Positions 42,461 through 51,156 of a stretch of 56,951 nucleotides of DNA are shown here, in pieces. The DNA is from an uncultured Acidobacteriota bacterium. GTDB lineage: Bacteria > Acidobacteriota > Terriglobia > Bryobacterales > Bryobacteraceae. The translations under genes and the position numbers were made by a program. Position 1 is the first letter of the stretch. The number at the start of each line of letters is the position of its first letter. The notes beneath the pieces were generated by a model, which saw only the letters and a program-made list of their open reading frames with translations, had not been told where the DNA came from and searched no databases. The DNA lies in the NCBI GenBank assembly GCA_902826685.1, contig CADEFT010000042.1, forward strand, positions 1 to 56,951. Direction: 5' to 3'.

Positions 42461-43900
42461 GTGGATACACCCAAGTCCGGCGGATTTACACCGCCCGGCA
42501 GGCCGCAACTCGTCAAGCTGGGCGCCCTTTTCCTGGTTTACTTCTTCGTTGTCCTGGTGCTGCCGCGGCCGGAGACCGTGAAGCCGGAAGGATGGCGGCT
42601 GCTGGGCATTTTCGCGGCGACCATTGCCGGATTGATTCTCCAGCCGTTGCCCGGCGCGGCGCTGGTGCTGATGGCCGTGATCCTCAGCGCGCTGATTGGC
42701 GGCTTGAAGATGAGCGAGGCGCTTGGCGGCTATGCCGATAGCTCGGTATGGCTGGTGGTGGCCGCGGTCCTGATCTCGCGCGCGCTTATCAGCACGGGCC
42801 TGGCGCGGCGCATCGCCCTTTTGTTTGTGCGAACCTTCGGCGGCAGTTCGCTCGGCATCTGTTACTCGCTGGGATTCACCGATGCCGTTCTGGCGTCGAT
42901 CATCCCGTCCAACGGCGCGCGATCGGGCGGCGTGGTGCTGCCGATTCTACGCTCGATCTGCGAGCTTTATGGCTCGCACCCCGGACCCACCGCGCAGCGT
43001 CTAGGCGCGTTTCTGATGGTGGCCGTGTATCAATGCATCTGCGTCTCGACGGCGATGTTCTACACCGGGCAGGCGAGCAACCCTATTGCCGCCAAGATGG
43101 CCACCGACATGGGATATCCGGTCACCTGGGCCAGTTGGTTTCTGGCGGGCATCGTGCCCGGATTGTGCTCGCTGCTGGTGCTGCCGCTGGTGGTGCGCGC
43201 CGTCGTCTCGCCCGAAATCCGCACCACGCCCGAAGCGCCCGCCTTCGCCGGACGGGAACTGGCGGCGATGGGCGGGTTGAACACCGCCGAAAAGATCGTG
43301 GCCCTGGTGTTCCTGTGCGTCTGCGCGGCATGGGTTACCAGCGACCGCACCAAGATCGACATTACGCTGGCCGCGCTCGTCGGCTCCTGCTCCCTGATCC
43401 TGGCCGGTGTGGTGGACTGGCGCGACGTCGCCGCCGACGCGGGCCTGTGGGACATGTTCATCTGGTACGGCGGCATGGTGCGATTGGGACGCGCTCTGTA
43501 CGAGGCCGGCATCACGCAGGCTTTCGCGAAATCGGTGGGAGCGGCGTTTCCCGACTCCGGCTGGGTGGCGCTGTTCGTGGTCGCCCTGCTGGTCTATTAC
43601 TACACGCACTATGGACTGGCGAGCATTACCGCGCACATCCTGGCAATGTACCAACCCTTCGTCGCCGTGCTGATCGCCAAAGGCGCTCCTCCAGGACTGG
43701 TCACCATGGCCTTTGCCACCTACGTCAATCTGGCCGCCGGACTCACCCACTACGGCACCACGCCCGCCCCCATGTATTTCGGCCAGAATTACGTGAGTCT
43801 CGAAACCTGGTGGAAGGCCGGATTCATCGTGTCCCTGGTTAACATCGTTATATGGTCGACGGTCGGGTTTTTCTGGTGGCGCGCCATCGGCGTATGGTAA
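42461..43900 (+). CDS. Anion:Na+ symporter of the DASS/SLC13 family
   Basis: 479 residues from GTG 42461, about 12 membrane spans. Family features are the first-half signature SIIPSNGARSGGVVLPI, the second-half GLTHYGTTPAPMYFG and the paired Asn/Thr regions (VSTAMFYTGQASNP). This pattern is nearest to the CitT/2-oxoglutarate-malate translocator branch, importing di- or tricarboxylates. Substrate not certain. Confidence 0.88.
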   Translation: MDTPKSGGFTPPGRPQLVKLGALFLVYFFVVLVLPRPETVKPEGWRLLGIFAATIAGLILQPLPGAALVLMAVILSALIGGLKMSEALGGYADSSVWLVVAAVLISRALISTGLARRIALLFVRTFGGSSLGICYSLGFTDAVLASIIPSNGARSGGVVLPILRSICELYGSHPGPTAQRLGAFLMVAVYQCICVSTAMFYTGQASNPIAAKMATDMGYPVTWASWFLAGIVPGLCSLLVLPLVVRAVVSPEIRTTPEAPAFAGRELAAMGGLNTAEKIVALVFLCVCAAWVTSDRTKIDITLAALVGSCSLILAGVVDWRDVAADAGLWDMFIWYGGMVRLGRALYEAGITQAFAKSVGAAFPDSGWVALFVVALLVYYYTHYGLASITAHILAMYQPFVAVLIAKGAPPGLVTMAFATYVNLAAGLTHYGTTPAPMYFGQNYVSLETWWKAGFIVSLVNIVIWSTVGFFWWRAIGVW

Positions 43901-43922
43901 GCTGAGACGCGAAAAGGATCCT

Positions 43923-44297
43923 GTGGCTTCCGCCGAGAACCATACCGAGACCCGTTACTGGTGCGCGGACCTTGTTCACGTTTCGGTGAAGGAAAACAGC
44001 CGTTGGAAGAGCGCGGGCGTCGGTGTGCTCGAGGACATTTCCAGGTCCGGCGCCTGCATCCAGATGGATCTGCCCATCAAGAGGGGCACCGCCATCCGGT
44101 TCCGCCATCCGCAATGGAAGAGCGAAGGCGTGGTGCGCCACTGCGAGTATCGCGAGATCGGCTACTACGTGGGCATGAAATTCGCCGACGGCATCGAATG
44201 GACGCCGCAGGCGTTTCGACCCAAACACCTGGTCAATCCCGACGAGATGGTGGCGGCCCGGCTGCAGAAAAAGTCGCGGGCGGCGAGCGCGCGCTAA
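43923..44297 (+). CDS. PilZ-domain protein
   Basis: 124 residues, GTG start after AAAAGGATC. The PilZ barrel shows EDISRSGACIQMDLPIKRGT (the D/N-x-S-x-x-G motif) and GMKFADGIEW near the end. The RxxxR motif that grips cyclic-di-GMP is not clear: the N-terminus has TRYWCAD with only the first Arg. It may bind weakly or not at all. Next is a TetR gene 11 bp downstream. Confidence 0.82.
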   Translation: MASAENHTETRYWCADLVHVSVKENSRWKSAGVGVLEDISRSGACIQMDLPIKRGTAIRFRHPQWKSEGVVRHCEYREIGYYVGMKFADGIEWTPQAFRPKHLVNPDEMVAARLQKKSRAASAR

Positions 44298-44308
44298 GAC
44301 CGGAGCGC

Positions 44309-44971
44309 ATGACCACCGGCTCCAAATCCGAACAAACACGCCTGCGCATCCTGAATGCCGCGCTCGATCTGTTCCGCACAAAAGGATTCTGGGAAACCAC
44401 CATGCGCGAGATTGCATCGGCGGCGGGCATGGCCACGGGCGCGGCTTACTACTATTTCCCTTCCAAGGATGCGATCGTGCTGGCGTTCTATGAGCGCGCA
44501 CAGGCCGAAATGGCCCCGGATGTGGACCGCGCGCTCGACGGCAGCCGCCGTTGCGCGGCGCGGCTCGAAGCGATGATTGAAGCCAAGCTCCGCTATTTCG
44601 AGCCCAATCGCAAGTTCCTCGGCGCGCTGCTCGGGCATACGGCGGACCGTAACAATCCGCTGTCGCCGTTCGGCGACGGGACGGCGCATATGCGCGCCAG
44701 CGATCTCAAAACCTTCGAGCGCCTGTTGGAGGGCGGCGATCTGGAGCCGCCGCGCGACCTGGCGCCTCACCTGCCCGGCATGCTGTGGGCCTACCAGATG
44801 AGCATTATTCTGTTCTGGCTGACCGATGGTTCCGAGGGCCAGTCGCGCACCCGTCTTCTGCTCAACCGCAGCAGCCTGCTGATCGTCCGCCTGCTGAAGC
44901 TCTCCTCGCTGCCCTTGATGCGGCCGCTGCGCAAGCCTGTGATCGAGATCGTGGAATTGGTCAGAGGCTGA
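44309..44971 (+). CDS. TetR-family transcriptional regulator
   Basis: 220 residues from ATG 44309; longer in-frame readings overlap the PilZ gene and are not supported. The DNA-binding domain is at about 8-60: RLRILNAALDLFRTKGFWETT, then the HTH IASAAGMATGAAYYYFPSKD. The C-terminal ligand domain is helical and variable. Ligand and operators are unknown; no palindrome stands out upstream. Confidence 0.9.
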   Translation: MTTGSKSEQTRLRILNAALDLFRTKGFWETTMREIASAAGMATGAAYYYFPSKDAIVLAFYERAQAEMAPDVDRALDGSRRCAARLEAMIEAKLRYFEPNRKFLGALLGHTADRNNPLSPFGDGTAHMRASDLKTFERLLEGGDLEPPRDLAPHLPGMLWAYQMSIILFWLTDGSEGQSRTRLLLNRSSLLIVRLLKLSSLPLMRPLRKPVIEIVELVRG

Positions 44972-45040
44972 AATCTAAACCATTGCCCCGGTTGGTACCG
45001 TTGACAACGGCTTTGGGCGGGTAGATATTAGAAGCACGCA

Positions 45041-46882
45041 ATGACCTGGGTATGGCTAGTACTTGTCGCGATCCCGGTGTTCGCGGGCGATTCGAAACCC
45101 GCTGCGCCAAACCGTGTCCGGGAGGAGCAACTCTCGCCGGAACGCTTCTCGGAAATTCACGCGCCGCTGCTTGAATCGAAAAAAGCGAGCGCCGCCGAGG
45201 TCACCGAACGGGTGGCGAAAACCCTGCCCAAACCCACCGGCGTGACCCGCGATTATCCGCGGCGCAACCTGATCGACCGGCATATTTTCGGCCGGATGGA
45301 GCAGGATGGCATTCAGCCCGCCGCGCTTTCGAGCGACCACGAATTCATCCGCCGCGTGACGCTGGATTTAACGGGCCGCATTCCCACCGCCAGCCAAGTG
45401 CGCGAATTCGTCGCCTCCTCCGATGCCGGCAAGCGCGACAAGCTGATCGAGCAACTGCTCGCCAGCGAGGCGTTCGTCGACAAGTGGGCGTACTTCTTCA
45501 TGGATCTGTTCCGCGCCAACGGCAAGATGGGCCGCGGGCAGAACCTGTTCCACTATTGGATGAAGGAGAACCTGCGCGTCGACCGGCCCTACGATGAAGT
45601 GGCCCGCGCCATCGTCGCCTCATCGGCCAAGAGCAACCACGTGGTGGCCGCATCGAACGTCATCGCCCGTGAACATGTGCAAGGCAAGCCCCAGCCGGAC
45701 GACGGCAAGGATCTCGGCATGGTGCAGCAGCTCGATACGCACGACGAACTGGCGGTGCTCTACGGCAAGACTTTCCTCGGCGTGAATTTTTCGTGCGTTT
45801 CCTGTCACGACGGCAAGAGCCATCTCGAAAAGGTCAACGTCTATCTGACGGGCCGCAAGCGGTCTGACTTTTACCGCTTCAGTTCGTTCCTTGGAAACAG
45901 CCGCTACCTGATGTATTGGGAGCACGGCAAGCCGCAGTCTGGCGAATTCCTGATCGACGACGGCAACCCCGGGTACGATTCCAAAGGCGCGTCGATGATC
46001 CGCGTGCCGCGCTTCGGCGGACCCGCCGATCCGGCCTTCATCCTCACCGGCGAGAAGCCGCGGCCCGGCGCCGAGCCGCGCGCCGAACTCGGCCGCATGA
46101 TTACCGCCCATCCGCAGTTTGCCCGCGCCACGGTGAATACTTTCTGGTGGCGTCTGATGGGGCAGGGAATTGTGGAGCCCTATGACGAATTCGATCTGTC
46201 GCGCCAGGATGCCAGATCGCTGCCCGCCGGCTGGGAGCTGCAGCCGAGCCATCCCGAGCTGTTAAACGAAATGGCCGCCGATTTCCGCCGCGGCGGTTTC
46301 CGGCTGAAGAACCTGTTCCGGATGGTGTGCCGGTCCACCGCTTATCAGCTTTCGGCGCGCTACGACGGCGAATGGAAAGATTCCTATTCGAAGTATTTCG
46401 CCCGCAAGTTTGTGCGGCTGCTCTCGGCCGAAGAGCTGCACGATTCCATCACTCTCGCCACGGGCCGCTCGGCATCGCTCAAGTACGGCGACGTTCAAGT
46501 GCCCATGACGATGCAGCTTTCCGGGCCCGGCGGCGGCGGCGACCTCAAATACTTCATGCAGACTTTCGGCCAGTCCAACCGCAACAATCCGCCCAAGATG
46601 TTGCAGGGCTCGCCCCTGCAGCCGCTGTTGCTGATGCAATCGCCGGTGGTGAACGACCGCGTGCTGGCCGCCAAGGATTCGACCGTCCAGCGGCTGGTGG
46701 AGACCTACAAGACCGACGATAACCGGCTGGTGGACGAGATGTTCCTGGGCACCTTGAACCGCCCGGCGAGCGCGGTGGAAAAAGAGATCTCGCTCAACGC
46801 TCTGCAAAAGGATCGCGTGGCCGGGGCGCAGAACCTGCAATGGGCGCTCCTCAACCTGACTGAGTTCTTCTACAACTACTGA
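45041..46882 (+). CDS. DUF1549/DUF1553 protein, second paralogue
   Basis: 613 residues with a signal peptide (MTWVWLVLVAIPVFAG). It lacks the N-terminal PSCyt1 haem domain of the larger paralogue at 28682. DUF1549 at about 75-330 contains FIRRVTLDLTGRIPT and CVSCH (252-256), a possible haem site. DUF1553 at about 345-580 contains ATVNTFWWRLMGQGIVEP. It precedes its DUF1501 partner by 17 bp. Confidence 0.87.
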   Translation: MTWVWLVLVAIPVFAGDSKPAAPNRVREEQLSPERFSEIHAPLLESKKASAAEVTERVAKTLPKPTGVTRDYPRRNLIDRHIFGRMEQDGIQPAALSSDHEFIRRVTLDLTGRIPTASQVREFVASSDAGKRDKLIEQLLASEAFVDKWAYFFMDLFRANGKMGRGQNLFHYWMKENLRVDRPYDEVARAIVASSAKSNHVVAASNVIAREHVQGKPQPDDGKDLGMVQQLDTHDELAVLYGKTFLGVNFSCVSCHDGKSHLEKVNVYLTGRKRSDFYRFSSFLGNSRYLMYWEHGKPQSGEFLIDDGNPGYDSKGASMIRVPRFGGPADPAFILTGEKPRPGAEPRAELGRMITAHPQFARATVNTFWWRLMGQGIVEPYDEFDLSRQDARSLPAGWELQPSHPELLNEMAADFRRGGFRLKNLFRMVCRSTAYQLSARYDGEWKDSYSKYFARKFVRLLSAEELHDSITLATGRSASLKYGDVQVPMTMQLSGPGGGGDLKYFMQTFGQSNRNNPPKMLQGSPLQPLLLMQSPVVNDRVLAAKDSTVQRLVETYKTDDNRLVDEMFLGTLNRPASAVEKEISLNALQKDRVAGAQNLQWALLNLTEFFYNY

Positions 46883-46899
46883 CCACGGAGCCCACAGCC

Positions 46900-48297
46900 A
46901 TGAAGAAAGTAGGAGATCTGGTTCCTTCCCGCCGCGACCTGCTGCAGTTCGGCGGCTACGGCCTGGCGATGGCGGCGGCGAATGCGGCGGCTCCCCTGCG
47001 GACCTTCGCCGCCGAGGGCCGCAAGTCCGCTCCGCGCGGCACGGCGAAGAACGTCATCTATTACGAGATCTCCGGCGCCATCAGCCACCTGGAGTCTTTC
47101 GACTTCAAGGAAAGCGCCGGCATGCCCAAGGATCTGGACGTGCGCAGGATCAAGGATGGGCTGCATATTTCCCGTCTGTTGTTTCCACGTCTCGAAAAGC
47201 AGATGGATAAGTTCGCCATCCTGCGCTCTTTGCTCAGCCACGAGGAAGTGCATTTCCGCGGGCAGTATTACGTCCAGACGGGCCGCCAACTGAACCTCGC
47301 CTTCGCGCGCGAAATTCCGGCCGTCGGCTCGGTGATGGCGCTCGAACTCGAGAAGCGGCGGCGTGCCGGCGACACCTTTCCGAGCTACATGTCGTTTAAT
47401 CTCGACAAGGCGTTTCCGGGAGCGCTCTCGACCGGGTTCCTGCACCCGCGCTATTCGGTGGTGGATATCAATCCCGATTCGGCCACCAAGGGCATGTCGC
47501 TCGATGAAAAGGCGGTGCGGTTGCTCGAAGAGCGCTGGCGCCTGTTGAGCGCTCTGCGCCAGTCCGAACGCGACCGCGTCGCCAAGATGGGCCGCGACAT
47601 GGCCGGCTATGAGGATTTCTATGAGACCGCGCACCAGTTACTGAGCGATGAGCGCTGGCCCGCGGCGTTCCGCATTTCCGAAGAGGACCGCCAGCGGTAC
47701 GGCAACACGCAGGTGGGCATTTCGGCGATTCTCGCGCGCAACGTGCTCATGCAGGACGCGGGCGCCCACTACATCCACATCTGCCATCCCGGTTGGGATC
47801 ATCACGTGCAGATCTGGGATCGAAAGGCGGCCACGAATCACTACAAACTGTGCGAAGAATTCGATCCGGCGTTCGCCAGCCTGATCGAAGACCTGGCGCG
47901 CACGCCTTCGAAAAGCGATGCGTCAAAGACGCTGCTGGACGAAACGCTGGTGGTGGCGATGAGCGAATTCGGACGGACGCCCGGCGCGCTCAATAACATG
48001 GCCGGCCGCGATCATTACAACAAATGCTTCCCGGCGCTGTTGGCCGGAGCGGGGGTCAAGGGCGGCCTGCTGCTGGGCGCCACCGACAAAGACGGCGCCG
48101 TGTGCCAGGACACCGGCTGGCATCGCAAGGAGCAGCCGCGCATCGAGAACATCGTGGCCACCATGTACTCGGCGCTCGGCATCGATTGGACCAAAGAAAT
48201 TCGCGACACGCCTTCCAAGCGCACCTATCCGTATGTCGACCCGCTCGGCCCATCCGGATGGATACCCACGGATGACATTACTTCGATTTACGGCTAG
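46900..48297 (+). CDS. DUF1501 protein, second paralogue
   Basis: 465 residues. Signal with SRRDLLQFGG. It shows the DUF1501 blocks EISGAISHLESFDFK, HICHPGWDHHVQIWD, LVVAMSEFGRTPGALN and AGRDHYNKCFPALLAGAG. It belongs with the upstream DUF1549 gene; the two occur together in both copies in this window. The SUMF1-like gene overlaps its 3' end by 26 bp. Confidence 0.87.
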   Translation: MKKVGDLVPSRRDLLQFGGYGLAMAAANAAAPLRTFAAEGRKSAPRGTAKNVIYYEISGAISHLESFDFKESAGMPKDLDVRRIKDGLHISRLLFPRLEKQMDKFAILRSLLSHEEVHFRGQYYVQTGRQLNLAFAREIPAVGSVMALELEKRRRAGDTFPSYMSFNLDKAFPGALSTGFLHPRYSVVDINPDSATKGMSLDEKAVRLLEERWRLLSALRQSERDRVAKMGRDMAGYEDFYETAHQLLSDERWPAAFRISEEDRQRYGNTQVGISAILARNVLMQDAGAHYIHICHPGWDHHVQIWDRKAATNHYKLCEEFDPAFASLIEDLARTPSKSDASKTLLDETLVVAMSEFGRTPGALNNMAGRDHYNKCFPALLAGAGVKGGLLLGATDKDGAVCQDTGWHRKEQPRIENIVATMYSALGIDWTKEIRDTPSKRTYPYVDPLGPSGWIPTDDITSIYG

Positions 48298-49054
48298 CGT
48301 TCTGTTCACCGCAGTGCTTGGCGCGCAGGCGCCCACTGGCATGACTTTCATTCCAGGCGGCGAGTTTCTACGCGGCCGTTCGCACAAGCTGCCCGACGAC
48401 GGCCTCAAGTGGTGGCCGGAACTGCTCAGCGACGATCAGCCCGCGCGCCGTATCTCCGTCGATGCCTTCTATATCGACACCTACGAGGTCACCACCACCG
48501 AATATGCTCGGTTCGTCTCGGCGGCGCGCCAGAAGCCGCCTTATAACTGGGGCAGCGCCAATCCGCCCGGCGGCAAGGAAAATCATCCGGTCTCGGGCGT
48601 GTCGTGGTTCGATGCCCAGGCGTATTGCCGTTGGGCCGGCAAGCGCCTGCCAAGCGAAGCGGAATGGGAGCGCGCCGCGCGCGGGCTCGCCGAAGGACGC
48701 ACCTATCCCTGGGGCGACCGCAAGCCGGGTAAGAAGGATGCGCGGTTTGAAACCGTCGAGGGGCCCGGGCCGGTCGGCCAGTTCACGCCGAATTCCTTCG
48801 GGCTTTACGACATCGCGGGCAATGTCTGGGAATGGTGTTCCGATTGGTATGAGCGCGAGTACTACGCGCAGGCGCCGGAGAAAAACCCCGCCGGGCCCCG
48901 CAAGGGCATGTACAAGGTGATTCGCGGCGGTTCCTGGGCCGACGTGGATAAGTTCCTCACCACGGCCTACCGCAGTTGGACCCGGCCCGCGGAAGAGACG
49001 CCGACCGTGGGGATCCGTTGCGCGGTCTCGATCGGCTCCGCGCGGCGCCGCTAG
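48272..49054 (+). CDS. Exported SUMF1/FGE-fold protein without catalytic cysteines
   Basis: 260 residues from ATG 48272 with a signal peptide (MTLLRFTASVLFTAVLGAQ). The FGE fold is plain: FIPGGEFLRG, PVSGVSWFDAQAYCRWAGKRLPSE is split across 130-155, GNVWEWCSDWY and VIRGGSW. In true formylglycine-generating enzymes the active Cys pair lies in the region that here reads TTAYRSWTRP, so the cysteines are missing. It is therefore more like PvdO-type or structural SUMF1 proteins than a sulfatase activator. Coupled by a 26-bp overlap to the DUF1501 gene. Confidence 0.85.
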   Translation: MTLLRFTASVLFTAVLGAQAPTGMTFIPGGEFLRGRSHKLPDDGLKWWPELLSDDQPARRISVDAFYIDTYEVTTTEYARFVSAARQKPPYNWGSANPPGGKENHPVSGVSWFDAQAYCRWAGKRLPSEAEWERAARGLAEGRTYPWGDRKPGKKDARFETVEGPGPVGQFTPNSFGLYDIAGNVWEWCSDWYEREYYAQAPEKNPAGPRKGMYKVIRGGSWADVDKFLTTAYRSWTRPAEETPTVGIRCAVSIGSARRR

Positions 49055-49566
49055 CCGCCAATGCGGCCCTCATCGGCCGACGGTCCATAGACGGAGGGCA
49101 CCGGCAGATCAAGCAGACGCAGATAAACGCCCAGTTGCGCGCGGTGGTGGATGATGTGACTGATCACAAAGCCGCGCAGCACGGCCGTTCGGGGCATCGT
49201 CATCAGGGCCTTGCCGCCCATCAGCAAAGACCAGTTCCGCATCAGCTGCTCATCGGAGGCGCCCGCGATGGAGTCCCGCGCGGCGGCCGCGTTCTTGTCG
49301 AATAGCGCGAGCAATTCGGCGCCATTGTGCGTCACCGGCGGCTTCTGCGGCGGCGCGCCCGGAGGCGCGAGGTCAAGCTGGTCCTGGCCGATGGTGGCGA
49401 CCGCCCAACTCGCCAGCGCCGCGATGTGCGTCGCAAGCGCGCCCATCTTCATCGATTTGGCGTGCGGCGCCCAATCCCACTGCGCTTCGGGCACACGTTC
49501 CAGCGTCTTGCGCGTCAGTTCCATCTCCCGATCGAATTCCGGTAGCAATGCCTGACTCAACGGCAT
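49051..49566 (-). CDS. DinB-family metalloprotein
   Basis: 171 residues, four-helix DinB/YfiT fold. The likely metal-binding histidines are His47 (LATHIAAL), His137 and His141 in SHIIHHRAQLGVYLR. Members include thiol transferases and damage-induced proteins; the specific role is unknown. It converges on the SUMF1-like gene with a 4-bp overlap and is divergent from the MFS gene by 25 bp. Confidence 0.88.
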   Translation of the reverse strand: MPLSQALLPEFDREMELTRKTLERVPEAQWDWAPHAKSMKMGALATHIAALASWAVATIGQDQLDLAPPGAPPQKPPVTHNGAELLALFDKNAAAARDSIAGASDEQLMRNWSLLMGGKALMTMPRTAVLRGFVISHIIHHRAQLGVYLRLLDLPVPSVYGPSADEGRIGG

Positions 49567-49591
49567 GGAGAGATGGTAGCATCGGCAGTTC

Positions 49592-50872
49592 GTGTTCCGC
49601 GTTCCGAACTTCCGCTACGTCGTGGCGGCCATGCTGCTGCTGGCCACCATGATCAATTACGCCGACAGGTTGATGCTTTCGGTGGTGGCGCCGCAGGTGC
49701 GGCAGGAGTTTGGTATGAGCGAACAGGACTACAGCCACGTCCTGTTCTGGTTCATGGCGGCCTACGCGATCATGTACGCCCTCTCCGGTCCCATCTGCGA
49801 CCGGCTGGGTACGCGGCGCGCCTTTGCGGTCTTCATCGCGGCCTGGTCGCTGGCGGCGGTGGGGCATGCGTTGGCCGTGGGCAAATGGTCGCTGGCGGCG
49901 TGGCGCTTCCTGCTGGGCTTCAGCGAGCCGGGCAACTGGCCCGCGGCGGCGAAGGCGGTGGCCGAATGGTTCCCGGCCGAGCAGCGGGCGCTCGGGATCG
50001 GGCTGTTCAACTCCGGGTCGTCGCTTGGGTCGATGCTCGCGCCGCCGATGGTCGCGTTTCTGACGCTGCACTACGGCTGGCGTACGGCCTTCGTGGCCGT
50101 GGGTGCGATGGGGTTCGTCTGGCTGGCGCTATGGCTGCTGCTCTACGATCCGCCGCACAAGAGCCGCTTCATCACGGAGCGGGAATGGGAATTTCTGAAG
50201 GGCAGGGTACGGCCGCCGGAAGAGGCGGTGCCCGTCCGGCCGCCGCGTGGCGAATGGTGGCGTGTGATGCGGATGCGAGAATGCTACGCGTTGATCTTCG
50301 CCCGCTTCTTCACCGACCCGGTGATCTACTTCATCATCTTCTGGCTACCCGAATACCTGCGCAAGGAACGCGCGTTTGATCTGGCGATGATCGGCAAGTA
50401 CGCCTGGGTGCCGTTCCTGTTCGGCGATATCGGGTACACCTTCGGCGGCTGGTTTTCGGGCTACCTGATGCGGCGCGGGTGGCGGATGCAATCGGCGCGC
50501 ACCGTGCTGCTGGCGGCCGCCGGCTGCCTCACTCCCGCGGCGTTTCTCGCCCCGCGTGTGTCGGAGGCGTGGATGGCGATCGGCATCACCTGCGCCGTGA
50601 CATTCGCGCATGGCCTGTGGATCTCCAACCTGCTTACCCTACCGACCGATATGTTCCCCGCCTCGCGCGTCGGCACCGCCAGCGGACTTTCGGGCATGGG
50701 TGGCGCCGTGGGCGGCATGATCGCCAATCTGGGCACGGGATACCTGGTGCAGAATTATTCCTACCGGCCCGTATTCCTAATGGCGGGCTTCATGCATCCG
50801 CTGGCGTTCGCCGTGGTCTACGGGTTGCTGCTACGGCACTGGTTCGCGAAAGGACCGGAGAGGCCGGCTTGA
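49592..50872 (+). CDS. MFS transporter, anion:cation symporter type
   Basis: 426 residues from GTG 49592, about 12 membrane spans. The loop 2-3 motif is SGPICDRLGTRRAF, and the span-1 pattern MINYADRLMLSVVAP fits the ACS (hexuronate/galactonate) branch. A carbohydrate-acid substrate would fit the dehydratase at 52723. The 3' end marks the breakpoint of the glycosyltransferase remnant on the other strand. Confidence 0.87.
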   Translation: MFRVPNFRYVVAAMLLLATMINYADRLMLSVVAPQVRQEFGMSEQDYSHVLFWFMAAYAIMYALSGPICDRLGTRRAFAVFIAAWSLAAVGHALAVGKWSLAAWRFLLGFSEPGNWPAAAKAVAEWFPAEQRALGIGLFNSGSSLGSMLAPPMVAFLTLHYGWRTAFVAVGAMGFVWLALWLLLYDPPHKSRFITEREWEFLKGRVRPPEEAVPVRPPRGEWWRVMRMRECYALIFARFFTDPVIYFIIFWLPEYLRKERAFDLAMIGKYAWVPFLFGDIGYTFGGWFSGYLMRRGWRMQSARTVLLAAAGCLTPAAFLAPRVSEAWMAIGITCAVTFAHGLWISNLLTLPTDMFPASRVGTASGLSGMGGAVGGMIANLGTGYLVQNYSYRPVFLMAGFMHPLAFAVVYGLLLRHWFAKGPERPA

Positions 50873-50883
50873 CGATTCGTAAA

Positions 50884-51156
50884 CGGCTGAAATGCTTTCA
50901 GCGTTTGAAGCAACCGGTTGCGATGGCGGAGCAAAAGGAGATCGAACCCGAAGTCCACCTCCACCGGTACGGTCAGTGGAGTACGGGCGAGTTCGAGCGC
51001 CAACACGCTACCTTCCTGTGCCAGTCCGGTGGCGGGGCCGGATCGTACGCTGAGGAAAGGCAACTGGCGTCTTCGTGCGAATGCTTCCAACTGGCGGCAG
51101 GTGAGAGCGACTCCGTTGACTTCGTGAAAGCAATCGGCGAAGTGCGCGACCCTCAG
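50884..51156 (-). pseudogene. Truncated glycosyltransferase (GT4-like N-terminus)
   Basis: Minus-strand reading from CTG 51156 gives RVAHFADCFHEVNGVALT, RQLEAFARRRQLPFL, GSVLALEL and FGFDLLLLRHRNRLLQTLKAF, the N-terminal half-domain of GT4-type glycosyltransferases. It has the expected strong RBS (GGAGG) and a CTGA overlap with the upstream PHP gene, where ATGA would be normal. After about 85 codons the likeness stops, just where the MFS gene ends. It looks like a gene cut by a rearrangement and decaying. Confidence 0.72.
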
